Positions 1-7,632 of a stretch of 24,220 nt of DNA are shown one piece after another; the first letter of the stretch is position 1, and every line of letters starts with the position of its first letter. Position numbers and translations under genes: made by a program. The notes under the pieces were generated by a model. It did no database searches and was not told where the DNA came from. It was given only the letters and a program-made list of their open reading frames with translations. The stretch lies in contig NZ_JBMFWL010000030.1 in NCBI RefSeq assembly GCF_049965315.1, forward strand, positions 1-24,220, read 5' to 3'. This DNA comes from Acidithiobacillus_B sp049965315. GTDB taxonomy: Bacteria; Pseudomonadota; Gammaproteobacteria; Acidithiobacillales; Acidithiobacillaceae.

Positions 1-243
1 AAGGGTATCCACCTCTTCCGGCCGGTGGGCATCGGAGATGCGGTGGACGATGATCTCGCCTTCCTTCTCCAATTGCCACATGTGGTCGCGGATGTCGTCC
101 ATCCGCTCGCCCAGGTCAACGCTGCGGCGATCCACGTGGCTGCGCACCCAGGCCGTTGCGGTTTCGGCCTCCTGGGCGGAAAGGTTGGTATCCTGGAAAA
201 ATGCGCCGTGTCCGGCCACGCCTTGCTGTGTGTTCTCGCTCAT
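1..243 (-). CDS. Hypothetical protein, N-terminal part (runs off left edge)
   Basis: An open frame with no stop runs from an ATG at 243 off the left edge, giving 81 visible residues. The start is supported by an AAGGAG ribosome site six bases upstream and by a plausible promoter at 288-316. The visible part is hydrophilic and charged, begins MSENTQQG, and has a probably helical stretch (WVRSHVDRRSVDLGERMDDI) followed by a second helix around DHMWQLEKEGE. There is no signal peptide or membrane segment, so a cytoplasmic protein is likely. I do not recognise the family. It is divergent from the rimK unit. Confidence 0.6.
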   Translation of the reverse strand, partial: MSENTQQGVAGHGAFFQDTNLSAQEAETATAWVRSHVDRRSVDLGERMDDIRDHMWQLEKEGEIIVHRISDAHRPEEVDTL

Positions 244-287
244 GGATAGCTCCTTGGCTGCGTCATGGGAAATCTGCATTGTTGACA

Positions 288-316
288 AGTATGCTCCAGA
301 ATTATTTCCTTGCCAA
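288..316 (-). promoter_or_regulatory. Putative sigma70-type promoter of the left-edge gene
   Basis: Read on the minus strand there is a TTGGCA -35 (311-316), a 17-base spacer and a CATACT -10 (288-293). Transcription would start about 40 bases before the ATG at 243. The match is 5/6 at the -35 and 4/6 at the -10. The spacing is ideal and no competing signal is as good. This is a prediction from sequence only. Confidence 0.45.
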
Positions 317-405
317 TTCATTACACTGATCAGCCATGGACGGGTGATAAAATCCATCAGGGGAAGGCTGGGCGTCTCCGCTCATTGACGACGGGAAAGC
401 GCCCG

Positions 406-795
406 ATGACAATGCCCGGACCTGGCCCACTCATTGGATGGATCTTTATGCCGGAGCATTCCCTTCTGCCGCCCGCCAACCCGGAGCAACAGGGCTCGTC
501 CCTCGCCGGGATCGAGGCCCGCTGCGTGGCCCTGTATCAACTCCCCTCGCTGCAGGGCAAAGGCTGGCTGCCCAATCTATTCTGGCGGCGGGCGGCGGAT
601 GGCGATCCCTTCGGGTCCCTGCGAGTGGACCCCTGGGAGCTGGAAGTCCTTTTTGCCGCCGTTGCCGGGGTGCCCTCCCTGGCCCGCCCTCTTCTGGAGG
701 CGCGGCGGCCCGGTCGGGCGGCCTTCATCGCCCGTTCCATCGCCCATGGCGAATTGCCCTACCTCGGCTATGCCGATGGTGGCGGTAGCGTATGA
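406..795 (+). CDS. Hypothetical protein coupled to RimK-like ligase
   Basis: This frame of about 129 aa ends in a TGA that overlaps the ATG of the RimK-like gene (ATGA at 792-795), the usual sign of translational coupling. The start is uncertain. ATG 406 has a GGGAAAG site seven bases upstream, while ATG 448 (115 aa) has only a weak site. A TTG at 310 would extend the frame further but has no ribosome site. The protein has a Pro-rich N-terminus, then a compact region with LYQLPSLQGKGWLPNLFWRR and WELEVLFAAVAGVPSLARPLLEARR, probably helical. There is no signal peptide or membrane segment. I do not recognise the family. Because of the coupling it may be a partner or substrate of the ligase, which is inference. 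Confidence 0.6.
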   Translation: MTMPGPGPLIGWIFMPEHSLLPPANPEQQGSSLAGIEARCVALYQLPSLQGKGWLPNLFWRRAADGDPFGSLRVDPWELEVLFAAVAGVPSLARPLLEARRPGRAAFIARSIAHGELPYLGYADGGGSV

Positions 796-1703
796 CGGCG
801 CCCTGCATCGCCATCCTCTCGCGGCGCCCGGATCTGTATTCCACGCGCCGCCTGGTGGCAGCGGCTACGCAGCGCGGCGCCGTGCCGCTGGTCTTGGATC
901 CCGGGGCCTGTCTGCTGGCGCTGGACAGCGCCGGTTCCGTCCTCTACCACGGCGACGAGCGGGTGCCGTCCTGCGCGGCAGCCATTCCCCGGGTCGGCAG
1001 TCCCATCACCCGCCTGGGGGGCCGCTTGCTCCGCCATTTCGCCGGTCAGGGCAGTTATTGCCTCAATGGAGCCGCGGCGCTGGAGCTGGCGCGGGACAAG
1101 TTTGCGGCCCTGCAAGCCCTGGTGCAGGCCGGTGTGCCGGTACCCAGGACGGTCTATTTCAGCGATCCGCAACAACGGGAGATGGCCATGGCGCAGGTGG
1201 GTTGGCCTCTGGTGAGCAAGCTGCTGGAGGGCTCCCAGGGGGTGGGAGTCATGCTTGCCGAGAGTGCGGCCTCGGCGCGGGGACTCCTGGATACCTTGCT
1301 CCACCTCCAACGGGAGGCCGTGGTGCAACGCTATCTTGCGGGCAGGGAAGACCTTCGGGTCATCGTCCTCGCCGGGCAAATCCTGGCAAGCATGCGCCGC
1401 CGCGCACCCCTGGATGACTTCCGCAGCAATCTCCATCGCGGTGGTGAAGCGACGCCGGTGGGGGATCTGCCCCCCACCTGGGCGGCCATCGCCTTGCGCG
1501 CCACCGCCGCTCTGGGCCTGGATTTTGCCGGCGTGGATCTCATGGCCGATGCCGATGGCCAAGCCCTGGTGCTGGAAGTGAACCCGGTGCCCAGCCTGGA
1601 GGGCATCGAGCGGGTAAGCGGGGTGGATGTTGCCGACGCCATCATGGGGCGGGTGCTGGCGGCGCTGCCGATCCCCCATCCATCCGGGCGACGGCCTGGC
1701 TGA
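792..1703 (+). CDS. rimK: RimK-family ATP-grasp ligase (alpha-L-glutamate ligase-like)
   Basis: This 303-aa protein closely follows the RimK plan (E. coli RimK, 300 aa). RimK enzymes use ATP to add L-glutamate by an amide bond to a carboxylate acceptor, such as the C-terminus of ribosomal protein S6. Visible features in order: the N-terminal AILSRRPDLYSTRRL segment, PRVGSPIT (66-73), RDK (101-103), the ATP-grasp lysine in VSKLLEGSQGVGV (141-153), FRSNLHRGG (210-218), GLDFAGVDL (242-250), and the metal-binding LEVNPVPSLEGIE (261-273) with E262 and N264. All expected catalytic residues appear present. The real substrate is unknown, since RimK homologues also act on cofactors and peptides. It starts within the stop of the upstream small gene. 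Its last 62 bases lie under the end of plsC on the other strand. Confidence 0.88.
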   Translation: MTAPCIAILSRRPDLYSTRRLVAAATQRGAVPLVLDPGACLLALDSAGSVLYHGDERVPSCAAAIPRVGSPITRLGGRLLRHFAGQGSYCLNGAAALELARDKFAALQALVQAGVPVPRTVYFSDPQQREMAMAQVGWPLVSKLLEGSQGVGVMLAESAASARGLLDTLLHLQREAVVQRYLAGREDLRVIVLAGQILASMRRRAPLDDFRSNLHRGGEATPVGDLPPTWAAIALRATAALGLDFAGVDLMADADGQALVLEVNPVPSLEGIERVSGVDVADAIMGRVLAALPIPHPSGRRPG

Positions 1704-2382
1704 TCCAGGCATGGGCCTTGGCGGTGAGGGCGCCGGCCTTGTCGTCTCCGGGCATGATGGGCGGGGCGATCCGTATCTCCACGATGCCCGGGCGCTTGCG
1801 CCAGTCGTCCCGCGGCCAGAAACAGCCGGCGTTGAGGGCGACCGGCAAGAGCGGCACCCGGGCCCGGACCGCCAGTCCCGCAGCGGTACTGCTGAATTCG
1901 CCGACCTCACCGCAGGGGTGACGGGTGCCCTCGGGAAAGATCAGGACATGGAAACCGCCGGCCAGGCGTTCCTTTCCTTCTTCCAGGACCTGCACCATGG
2001 CGCGTTTGCCCTGGCGCCGATCGATGCCGATGGGCCAGGAAAGACGCAGGGCCCAGCCAAAGACCGGGATCTCAAAGAGTTCCTTCTTGAGGACATAGGA
2101 AATGCGCCGGAAAATGACCCAGAGCAGGAGGGTTTCCAGGGCGGATTGATGGTTGGCGACGATGACGCAGGGGCGCTTGGGAATGTTTTCCTGGCCCGTG
2201 ACGCGAAAACGGACGCCACAGGCCCAACCCAGCCAGTACACGCTGACGCGGCCCCAGAAGCCGCAGGCCCAGGAGCGCGGCCCGCGGGGCAGCAGGACGA
2301 AGAGCAGCACGACGGACCCCCAGAGGAAGGTCCATAGCGCGAATCCCAGGTAAAACAGGGCGCTACGCAGGGTGATAATCAC
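1642..2382 (-). CDS. plsC: 1-acyl-sn-glycerol-3-phosphate acyltransferase
   Basis: This 246-aa enzyme adds the second acyl chain to lysophosphatidic acid to make phosphatidic acid at the inner membrane. A hydrophobic anchor spans residues 8-32. The acyltransferase motifs follow in order: NHQSALE (77-83), FEIPVFGWALRLSWPIGIDR (103-122), FPEGTR (149-154) and VPLLPVAL (176-183). Motif I reads H-x4-E rather than the textbook H-x4-D, a variant also found in many proteobacterial PlsC-like proteins, so activity is still expected. The start is a GTG overlapping the gmhB stop (GTGA), with a GAGG four bases upstream. The C-terminal Ala/Pro tail (SAAPPAPAP) is encoded opposite the end of rimK. The gmhB-plsC pair is a common arrangement next to glyS. 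Confidence 0.9.
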   Translation of the reverse strand: MIITLRSALFYLGFALWTFLWGSVVLLFVLLPRGPRSWACGFWGRVSVYWLGWACGVRFRVTGQENIPKRPCVIVANHQSALETLLLWVIFRRISYVLKKELFEIPVFGWALRLSWPIGIDRRQGKRAMVQVLEEGKERLAGGFHVLIFPEGTRHPCGEVGEFSSTAAGLAVRARVPLLPVALNAGCFWPRDDWRKRPGIVEIRIAPPIMPGDDKAGALTAKAHAWISQAVARMDGGSAAPPAPAP

Positions 2383-2918
2383 GATGCCTCGATGATGGCC
2401 TGGACGGCGCTGGCGAGGTCGCGATGCACGGGGATGCCCATGGCTTCCGCCTGCAGGCGGGCGGCCGGGCCCTTGCCGGTGAGCACGAGCATGGGCATGG
2501 CTCCGGCCGCCTGTGCCGCTTGCAGATCACGCAGGCTGTCGCCAATGGCAGGCACGTCGTCCAGGGGGGTTTGAAAGCGCTCCTTGATTTCCTGCAGGAG
2601 GCCGGGCTGGGGCTTGCGGCAGTGGCATTGGGCCTCGGGGGAGTGGGGACAGAAAAAAATGGCGTCCACGCGTCCGCCCACTGCCGCCAGTTCCCGGCGC
2701 ATGCGGGTGTGGATGGCGGTGAGGGTACGCAGATCAAAGAGGCCACGGCCCACGCCCGATTGATTGGTGGCGATGGCCACCACAAAGCCGGCCCGATTGA
2801 GGCGGGCGATGGCCTCCAGGCTGCCCGGAATGGGCCGCCATTCGGCGGGGGACTTGATATAGGCGTCGCTATCTTCGTTGATGACCCCGTCGCGATCGAG
2901 AATGACCAGATTCCCCAT
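2379..2918 (-). CDS. gmhB: D-glycero-D-manno-heptose 1,7-bisphosphate 7-phosphatase
   Basis: This is a 179-aa HAD-superfamily phosphatase that makes heptose 1-phosphate for the ADP-heptose used in LPS inner core. HAD motif I is LDRDGVIN (7-14), with nucleophile D8 and acid/base D10. Motif II is TNQSGVGRG (51-59) and motif IV is GDS (126-128). The zinc-binding set typical of GmhB is present as C90-P-H92 and C98-H-C100, followed by RKP. The length is normal. The ATG at 2918 shares one base with the glyS stop (TGATG), so translation is probably coupled. A longer upstream frame in the same register is only a shadow of glyS. Confidence 0.93.
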   Translation of the reverse strand: MGNLVILDRDGVINEDSDAYIKSPAEWRPIPGSLEAIARLNRAGFVVAIATNQSGVGRGLFDLRTLTAIHTRMRRELAAVGGRVDAIFFCPHSPEAQCHCRKPQPGLLQEIKERFQTPLDDVPAIGDSLRDLQAAQAAGAMPMLVLTGKGPAARLQAEAMGIPVHRDLASAVQAIIEAS

Positions 2919-4999
2919 CACTGTCCCTGCAGGCGCGAAAAATCGGCAATGGACAAAAAGGCGGCCTGCAGTTCGCCCAGCAATGCCAGCCGATTGCGGC
3001 GCAGCGCCGGATCCTCGTCCATGACCAGAACGCTGGCGAAGAAGCGATCCACCGCGGGGCGCAGGCCCGCCAGCAGGTCGAGGGCGGGGGCGTAGCGCCG
3101 CTCGGCCAGGAGCCCCGCAACGGCGGGAGCCATCGTCTGCCATTCTTCCCACAGGAGATGCTCGGCAGGATCCTGGAAGAGCGCCGGTTCGACATTCATG
3201 GCGGTGCTTTCCCCTTCCTTGCGCAAGAGATTGTGCACCCGCTTGTTGATGGCGGCCAATGCCGCGGCCTCGCTCCCCCGATGAAATTCCACCAGGACTT
3301 CCAGGCGATGGCGGGCATCGAGGGGGTCTGCCGGTTGCCGAGCCAGGACCGCCGCCACCAGGTCCGCCGCGAATCCTTCCTCGCGAAAGAGCACCCGCAA
3401 GCGTTCCTGTAAAAAGGCGAAAACCGCGTCCTGGACGGTTTCGGCCTGGGCGCTGAAGATCTGCCCGTAAGCGCCGATGGCAGCGCCGATGGCGGCCGGC
3501 AGATCCAGTCCGATCTCCCCTTCCAGGGCGATGCGCAAGATGCCCAGGGCGGCACGGCGCAGGGCAAAGGGGTCGCGATCGCCATTGGGGATCTGGCCGA
3601 TGGCAAAAAACCCTACCAGGGTATCGAGCTTGTCGGCTACGGACAGGCATTGGGCGCCGCCGTCGACAGGAATGCCGTCTTCCCGGCCCGTCGGCGCATA
3701 ATGGCCGGCAATGGCCGCCGCGACGGCATCCGGTTCGCCGTCATGGCGTGCATAATGCCCGCCCATGATCCCTTGCAGCTCGGGAAACTCTCCCACCAGG
3801 CCGGTGAGGAGGTCGCACTTGCACAGGGCGGCCGCATGGCCGAGGAGCAGCGGATCGGCGTCGAAGCGGGGCGCCAGGAGAGGGGCGAGTTGCTCCAGGC
3901 GGTCGCTCTTGGCGAGGAGACTGCCCAGGCCCTCCTGAAAGAGGATGCCGTCCAGACCCGGGCGGCGACTCGCCAGGGATTGCCGGCGATCCTGGTTCCA
4001 GAAGAACTCCGCATCGGCCAGCCGCGCCCGCAGGACCCGATTGTTGCCGTGGACGACGACGGCGGGATCGAGACTGCGGAGATTGGCGGCGAAGAGGTAG
4101 TGCTGGATCAGCCGGCCCGTTGGGCCGCGCAAGGGGATATAGCGCTGGTGCTGCATCATCACGGTAATGAGCACTTCTTCGGGGATGGCCAGGTACTCTG
4201 TGGCAAAGGCACCGGCGAGGATCACCGGCCATTCGTTGAGACCGGTGATCTCTTCCAGCAGGCCGGAGGGGAGGATGACCGTCGCCTCCATGTCCGCGGC
4301 CAGGCTGGCGGCCTTTTGGGCAATGGCGGCGCGGCGCTCGGCAAAGTCGGCCATGACAAAGGCCGCCTCCAGGTCCTTTGCATAGTTCGATGGCCGGGCG
4401 ATGGCCACTGCCCCGGGATGGTGGACGCGATGGCCATAGCTCGTGCCCTGGGCCTCCAGGCCAAAGGCCCGAAAGGGAATGACCTCGTCCCCATGGCGCA
4501 GCAGCAGCCAGCGCACCGGGCGCAAAAAGTTCTCCTCGCGGTCGCCCCAGCGCATGCGTTTGCGCAGGGGAAGGCTGCGCAGGAACTCATGGATGATGCC
4601 GGGCAACAGCGTTTTAGCACTTTGCGGCGCCTCCACCTGTCGCCAGGCCAGAAAGGCACCCTTGTCGGTATCCAGGGTGATGAGATCCTGCATCTCCACG
4701 CCACAGGATCGGGCGAAGCCGACGGCCGCCCGGCTGGGTGTGCCGTCGGCATCGTAGGCGCGATCCACGGCGGGCCCGCGGCGCAGGATCTCCCGCGGCC
4801 GGCTATGCCGGGCGAGGCGTTCCACCCGCAGGGCCAGGCGGCGGGGGGTCACAAAGGCATGCACACTCCCCTGGTCGAGACCCGCTTCGTCCAGAAGCCG
4901 GGGAAGGATTTCCATGGCTGCCGCCTGCAGCGGGAGTTGCTCCCGGGCGGGAAGCTCTTCACAACCCAGTTCCAATAGAAAATCGTCATACTCGGACAT
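2918..4999 (-). CDS. glyS: Glycyl-tRNA synthetase beta subunit
   Basis: This 693-aa beta subunit of the alpha2beta2 glycyl-tRNA synthetase is close to the E. coli length (689). The N-terminus LLELGCEELPARE is diagnostic. Further family signatures include RKRMRWGDREENFLRPVRWLL, TSYGHRVHHPG, FFWNQDRRQSL and GHYARHDGEPDAVAAAI. The C-terminal DALR-type anticodon-binding region contains DRFFASVLVMDEDPALRRNRLALL. I chose ATG 4999, with a GGAG six bases upstream, over the long in-frame extension to 5233, which only repeats antisense-like sequence of glyQ. The gene overlaps the glyQ end by 14 bases and the gmhB start by one base. Confidence 0.97.
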   Translation of the reverse strand: MSEYDDFLLELGCEELPAREQLPLQAAAMEILPRLLDEAGLDQGSVHAFVTPRRLALRVERLARHSRPREILRRGPAVDRAYDADGTPSRAAVGFARSCGVEMQDLITLDTDKGAFLAWRQVEAPQSAKTLLPGIIHEFLRSLPLRKRMRWGDREENFLRPVRWLLLRHGDEVIPFRAFGLEAQGTSYGHRVHHPGAVAIARPSNYAKDLEAAFVMADFAERRAAIAQKAASLAADMEATVILPSGLLEEITGLNEWPVILAGAFATEYLAIPEEVLITVMMQHQRYIPLRGPTGRLIQHYLFAANLRSLDPAVVVHGNNRVLRARLADAEFFWNQDRRQSLASRRPGLDGILFQEGLGSLLAKSDRLEQLAPLLAPRFDADPLLLGHAAALCKCDLLTGLVGEFPELQGIMGGHYARHDGEPDAVAAAIAGHYAPTGREDGIPVDGGAQCLSVADKLDTLVGFFAIGQIPNGDRDPFALRRAALGILRIALEGEIGLDLPAAIGAAIGAYGQIFSAQAETVQDAVFAFLQERLRVLFREEGFAADLVAAVLARQPADPLDARHRLEVLVEFHRGSEAAALAAINKRVHNLLRKEGESTAMNVEPALFQDPAEHLLWEEWQTMAPAVAGLLAERRYAPALDLLAGLRPAVDRFFASVLVMDEDPALRRNRLALLGELQAAFLSIADFSRLQGQ

Positions 5000-5870
5000 C
5001 TTCGCTCCGTAACAGGGGATGGCCCATGGCTTCGCGGGCGGCGGCGTAGGATTCGGCGACTCCCCGCGCCAGGGTGCGCACCCGGCCGATGAAGCGGGCG
5101 CGTTCATTGACACCGATGGCCCGCCGCGCATCAAGGAGATTGAAGGCGTGGGAGCATTCCAGTACCCGCTCATAGGCGGGCAAGGGCAGGGCTGCCGCGA
5201 GCAGCGCCTGACAATCCTGCTCGGCACGGTCAAAACGCGAAAAGAGGTCGGCGACGGGGGCGAGTTCGAAGTTGTAGCGGGACTGCTCTACTTCATTCTG
5301 GTGAAAGACGTCTCCGTACCGCACGCCGGGCGTCCAGACGAGGTCGTAGACGCTTTCCACGCCTTGCAGATACATGGCCAGACGTTCCAGGCCATAGGTG
5401 ATTTCCCCCATGACCGGGTGGCAGTCCAGCCCTCCCACCTGCTGAAAGTAGGTGAACTGGGTGACTTCCATGCCGTTGAGCCAGACCTCCCAACCCAGCC
5501 CCCAGGCACCGAGGGTGGGGGATTCCCAGTCGTCTTCGACGAAGCGGATGTCATGGACCCGATGGTCAATCCCCAGGGTCGCCAGGGAGCCGAGGTAGAG
5601 TTCCTGCAGATCACCGGGGTTGGGTTTCAGGACCACCTGAAACTGGTAGTAATGCTGGAGACGGTTGGGATTGTCGCCGTAGCGGCCGTCCGTAGGGCGT
5701 CGCGACGGTTGCACGTAGGCGGCGCGCCAGGGTTCCGGACCGAGGGCGCGCAGAAAAGTGGCAGGATGGAATGTGCCTGCACCTACCGGCATGTCCATGG
5801 GCTGTAGCAGCACGCAACCTTGATCAGCCCAGTAGCCTTGCAGCCTCTGGATGAGTTCCTGGAAAGTCAT
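4986..5870 (-). CDS. glyQ: Glycyl-tRNA synthetase alpha subunit
   Basis: This 294-aa class II catalytic subunit pairs with GlyS to charge tRNA-Gly. It starts with the conserved MTFQELIQRLQGYWADQGC and contains AGTFHPATFLRALGP, YVQPSRRPTDGRYGDNPNRL (class II motif 2 region), ITYGLERLAMYLQG and NEVEQSRYNFE. An alternative in-frame ATG at 5906 would add 12 unconserved residues and would overlap the predicted -10 element, so 5870 is preferred although its ribosome site is weak. It is the first gene of a glyQ-glyS-gmhB-plsC run. Confidence 0.97.
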   Translation of the reverse strand: MTFQELIQRLQGYWADQGCVLLQPMDMPVGAGTFHPATFLRALGPEPWRAAYVQPSRRPTDGRYGDNPNRLQHYYQFQVVLKPNPGDLQELYLGSLATLGIDHRVHDIRFVEDDWESPTLGAWGLGWEVWLNGMEVTQFTYFQQVGGLDCHPVMGEITYGLERLAMYLQGVESVYDLVWTPGVRYGDVFHQNEVEQSRYNFELAPVADLFSRFDRAEQDCQALLAAALPLPAYERVLECSHAFNLLDARRAIGVNERARFIGRVRTLARGVAESYAAAREAMGHPLLRSEDVRV

Positions 5871-5894
5871 GGCAGTCTCTGGGAGAAATGGCGC

Positions 5895-5923
5895 ATTATC
5901 ACCCATGGCCGCCGGCTTTGGGA
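5895..5923 (-). promoter_or_regulatory. Weak candidate promoter of glyQ
   Basis: On the minus strand a GATAAT -10 (5895-5900) lies about 20 bases before the glyQ ATG. Seventeen bases further upstream the -35 position reads TCCCAA, a poor match. The good -10 in an otherwise GC-rich 84-base gap is the main support. It would separate the glyQS unit from the roadblock gene upstream. Confidence 0.3.
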
Positions 5924-5954
5924 AGGGCGAAGGGCCCCCTTCAGCGGCCCCGAT

Positions 5955-6317
5955 TCACAGCATCTCGGCAATACCGCTGGCCGCGCGCTTGGCGTCGAGA
6001 AATACCAGCCCCAGCTTGGCCTCCTTGCGGGCAATGACGGTCAATACCGCATCCCGGCCGGCATGGATGAGCAGCACATAGCCATTGTCGCCCTTGATCA
6101 TGACCTGTTCGAGCTCGCCGCGGGACAATTCGGCGGAGGTGCGGTCACCCAGGGAGAGCATGGCCGCCGCCATGGCACCCACCCGATCTTCGTCCATATT
6201 GGCGGCAAGCATGGAGGCGATGGTCAGGCCGTCCGTGGAGATGACCGCCGAGGCCTCGATGTCGGCCGATGAGCCGTTGAGATCGCTGAGGATGGATTTA
6301 AGCATTTCTTCGCGCAT
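5955..6317 (-). CDS. Roadblock/LC7-domain protein (MglB-like)
   Basis: This 120-aa single-domain protein has the roadblock/LC7 pattern: an N-terminal helix MLKSILSDLNG, a strand with AVISTDGLTIAS, a long helix MDEDRVGAMAAAMLSLGDRTS, then strands EQVMIKGDNGYVLLIHAG and AVLTVIAR, and a final helix. Such proteins dimerise and act as activators or partners of small Ras-like GTPases (MglB with MglA in Myxococcus and Thermus). The ATG at 6317 has an AGGAG site at good distance. It is the last gene of the 5955-10323 module, 57 bases after the second roadblock-like gene. The GTPase two genes upstream is the obvious partner, by context. It is very likely a real roadblock protein, but its exact activity is unknown. 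Confidence 0.85.
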   Translation of the reverse strand: MREEMLKSILSDLNGSSADIEASAVISTDGLTIASMLAANMDEDRVGAMAAAMLSLGDRTSAELSRGELEQVMIKGDNGYVLLIHAGRDAVLTVIARKEAKLGLVFLDAKRAASGIAEML

Positions 6318-6374
6318 GGTGTTTCTCCTGATACATTGAAAATAGGGGCGTTACGAGGGGCGAGCCTTGCACAT

Positions 6375-7013
6375 TCAGCGATAACGTTGGTCCAGAACCT
6401 GCACCAGAGTCACAAAAGCCTGGTTCTGGAGGCGGGGAGTACCGCTGATGATGAGCATGAAGCGTTGCTTGCCGATGAACAGCGGCCAAAAACCGAGTTC
6501 CGACCTGCCCGCCGGGTCCACCAGCGCCCAGGCTTCCGTGCTCACCCGAAGGTTGTTTTTGAGGAGGCGGCTATGGCGGGTTTGCAGGGCGAGCAGGTCG
6601 GCGGAGAGGCCGGCCAGCTCTTCGGCCGCCTCATGAAGAAAGCCCGCCGCGGCCAGGTAAAAGCCATTCTCGTCGGCCAGCAACGCCTTATTGGTGTCGG
6701 AGAGATGCGCCAGGAGGGAGGGGAGAATGTCCTCCAGCCGGTCCTGGATGGGCGGCGGCGCCGCGGTGCTGCCGCGCACCAGCCCCAGGCGCTGGAGGCG
6801 GAAAATGCTGCGCAGGGCCTCTTCCGCGTCATCGCTCTGGGTCCAGCTCATGGCTGTCGAGGTGGCAAAGGGCGCCACGCCGCCTTCTTCCAGGATGCGC
6901 AGCAGGATAGCGCGATTACCCGCATGTTCCGGGCTGGACACGGCATAGAAGGCCCCGGCGGGAGTCACCTGCGCGTAGAGCTGTTCTGTGGACGGGGCCA
7001 GGTCGACACTCAT
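6375..7013 (-). CDS. Second roadblock-like protein with N-terminal extension
   Basis: This 212-aa protein begins in a 4-base overlap with the GTPase gene (ATGA), so the two are probably made together. Residues of about 20-90 look like a small helical, winged-helix-like region (NRAILLRILEEGG, EEALRSIFRLQRLGLV). Residues of about 90-212 resemble a divergent roadblock domain: helix DILPSLLAHLSDTN, strand ALLADENGFYLAAAG, long helix HEAAEELAGLSADLLALQ, strands AWALVDPAG and RFMLIISG, and a final helix. The fold call is from secondary-structure pattern, not from a strict motif. Its tight linkage to the GTPase suggests a GTPase-binding co-regulator, possibly forming a heterodimer with the downstream roadblock protein (inference). 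Confidence 0.65.
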   Translation of the reverse strand: MSVDLAPSTEQLYAQVTPAGAFYAVSSPEHAGNRAILLRILEEGGVAPFATSTAMSWTQSDDAEEALRSIFRLQRLGLVRGSTAAPPPIQDRLEDILPSLLAHLSDTNKALLADENGFYLAAAGFLHEAAEELAGLSADLLALQTRHSRLLKNNLRVSTEAWALVDPAGRSELGFWPLFIGKQRFMLIISGTPRLQNQAFVTLVQVLDQRYR

Positions 7014-7576
7014 GAGTTTTCCCCGATGCCGGGATCAATGGAATAGAGCAGGGCCATGACGAGGTTTTTTACATCGTCCTTGCGTCGTCCATCCACTTCG
7101 AAGATGGGCGGCATGGGATTGAGCATCTGCAGGTCTGCCGTGATTTCGGGCAGGGCGTCGGCGTAATCCGCGGGCGTGGGTTGTGCCTTGATGTCGCTCT
7201 TGGAAATGCCGATCACTACCGGTACATCGACGATGAAATCCTTGAAGGCATGGAGAAAGAAATGCATGTCCTTTTTGGGGTTGGGCCGGGTATTGTCCAG
7301 CATCAGGATGAGACCCAGGCCGCCGGTGGTGAGGATGTCCCACATGAAATCAAATCGCTCTTGCCCAGGGGTGCCGTAGAGGTGGACCTTGGTCTGGGCG
7401 TCGAGATTGAGGATGCCGTAATCCATGGCCACGGTGGTGTAGCCCTTGCGATTCAGGGTCATGTCCGAAGCGGCCGCATCCGTCGCGATGATCGGCGTAT
7501 CCGAAAGGGCGGAGATGGCGCTGGTCTTCCCGGCTCCCACCGGGCCGGTAAAAATGATCTTGTTATCTTCTCTCAC
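7010..7576 (-). CDS. Small Ras-like GTPase (MglA/COG2229-type)
   Basis: This 188-aa cytoplasmic GTPase carries a P-loop GPVGAGKT (11-18), a switch I threonine in YTTVAMDYG (46-54), and the G3 segment LYGTPGQERFDFMWDIL (66-82). That segment is typical of prokaryotic COG2229/SRPRB-like GTPases, in which the usual DxxG aspartate is replaced. The G4 position reads SKSD (125-128) rather than NKxD. The start is GTG 7576, with AAAGGAG eight bases upstream. The gene overlaps the following roadblock-like gene by 4 bases. In characterised systems such GTPases switch between GTP and GDP forms under roadblock proteins to set cell polarity or control gliding, pili or signalling. That role here is inferred from neighbours. 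Confidence 0.9.
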   Translation of the reverse strand: MREDNKIIFTGPVGAGKTSAISALSDTPIIATDAAASDMTLNRKGYTTVAMDYGILNLDAQTKVHLYGTPGQERFDFMWDILTTGGLGLILMLDNTRPNPKKDMHFFLHAFKDFIVDVPVVIGISKSDIKAQPTPADYADALPEITADLQMLNPMPPIFEVDGRRKDDVKNLVMALLYSIDPGIGENS

Positions 7577-7632
7577 TGCAGGCGCTCCTTTTTTTGCGCA
7601 CCGTAGAAAAAAACGCGGCGACTATGTCTAGG

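Noticed and set aside
310..405. TTG start at 310 for the small gene before rimK
   Set aside because: There is no ribosome site, the extension is not compositionally coding, and ATG 406 has a suitable site.
434..1910. Long overlapping frames on both strands (434-1417 plus, 768-1910 minus)
   Set aside because: They cover rimK in other frames, and their Arg/Pro/Gly-rich translations show no family features.
2919..3650. Upstream extension of gmhB to give a 423-aa fusion
   Set aside because: The extra part is a shadow of glyS. The gmhB start at 2918 is conserved and coupled to the glyS stop.
3650..4978. A 442-codon plus-strand open frame
   Set aside because: It is antisense to glyS, with composition typical of a shadow frame and no recognisable domain.
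5000..5233. Upstream extension of glyS
   Set aside because: It overlaps glyQ in another frame, and the canonical N-terminus begins at 4999 with a good ribosome site.
5926..5950. GAAGG/CCTTC hairpin after the roadblock gene
   Set aside because: It has a short stem with a tiny loop and no T-tract on the minus strand. It is insufficient to call a terminator.
7577..7632. T-rich and A-rich runs between the receiver-like gene and the GTPase as a terminator
   Set aside because: No GC stem directly precedes the T run on the minus strand. The A run is part of the GTPase ribosome-site region.
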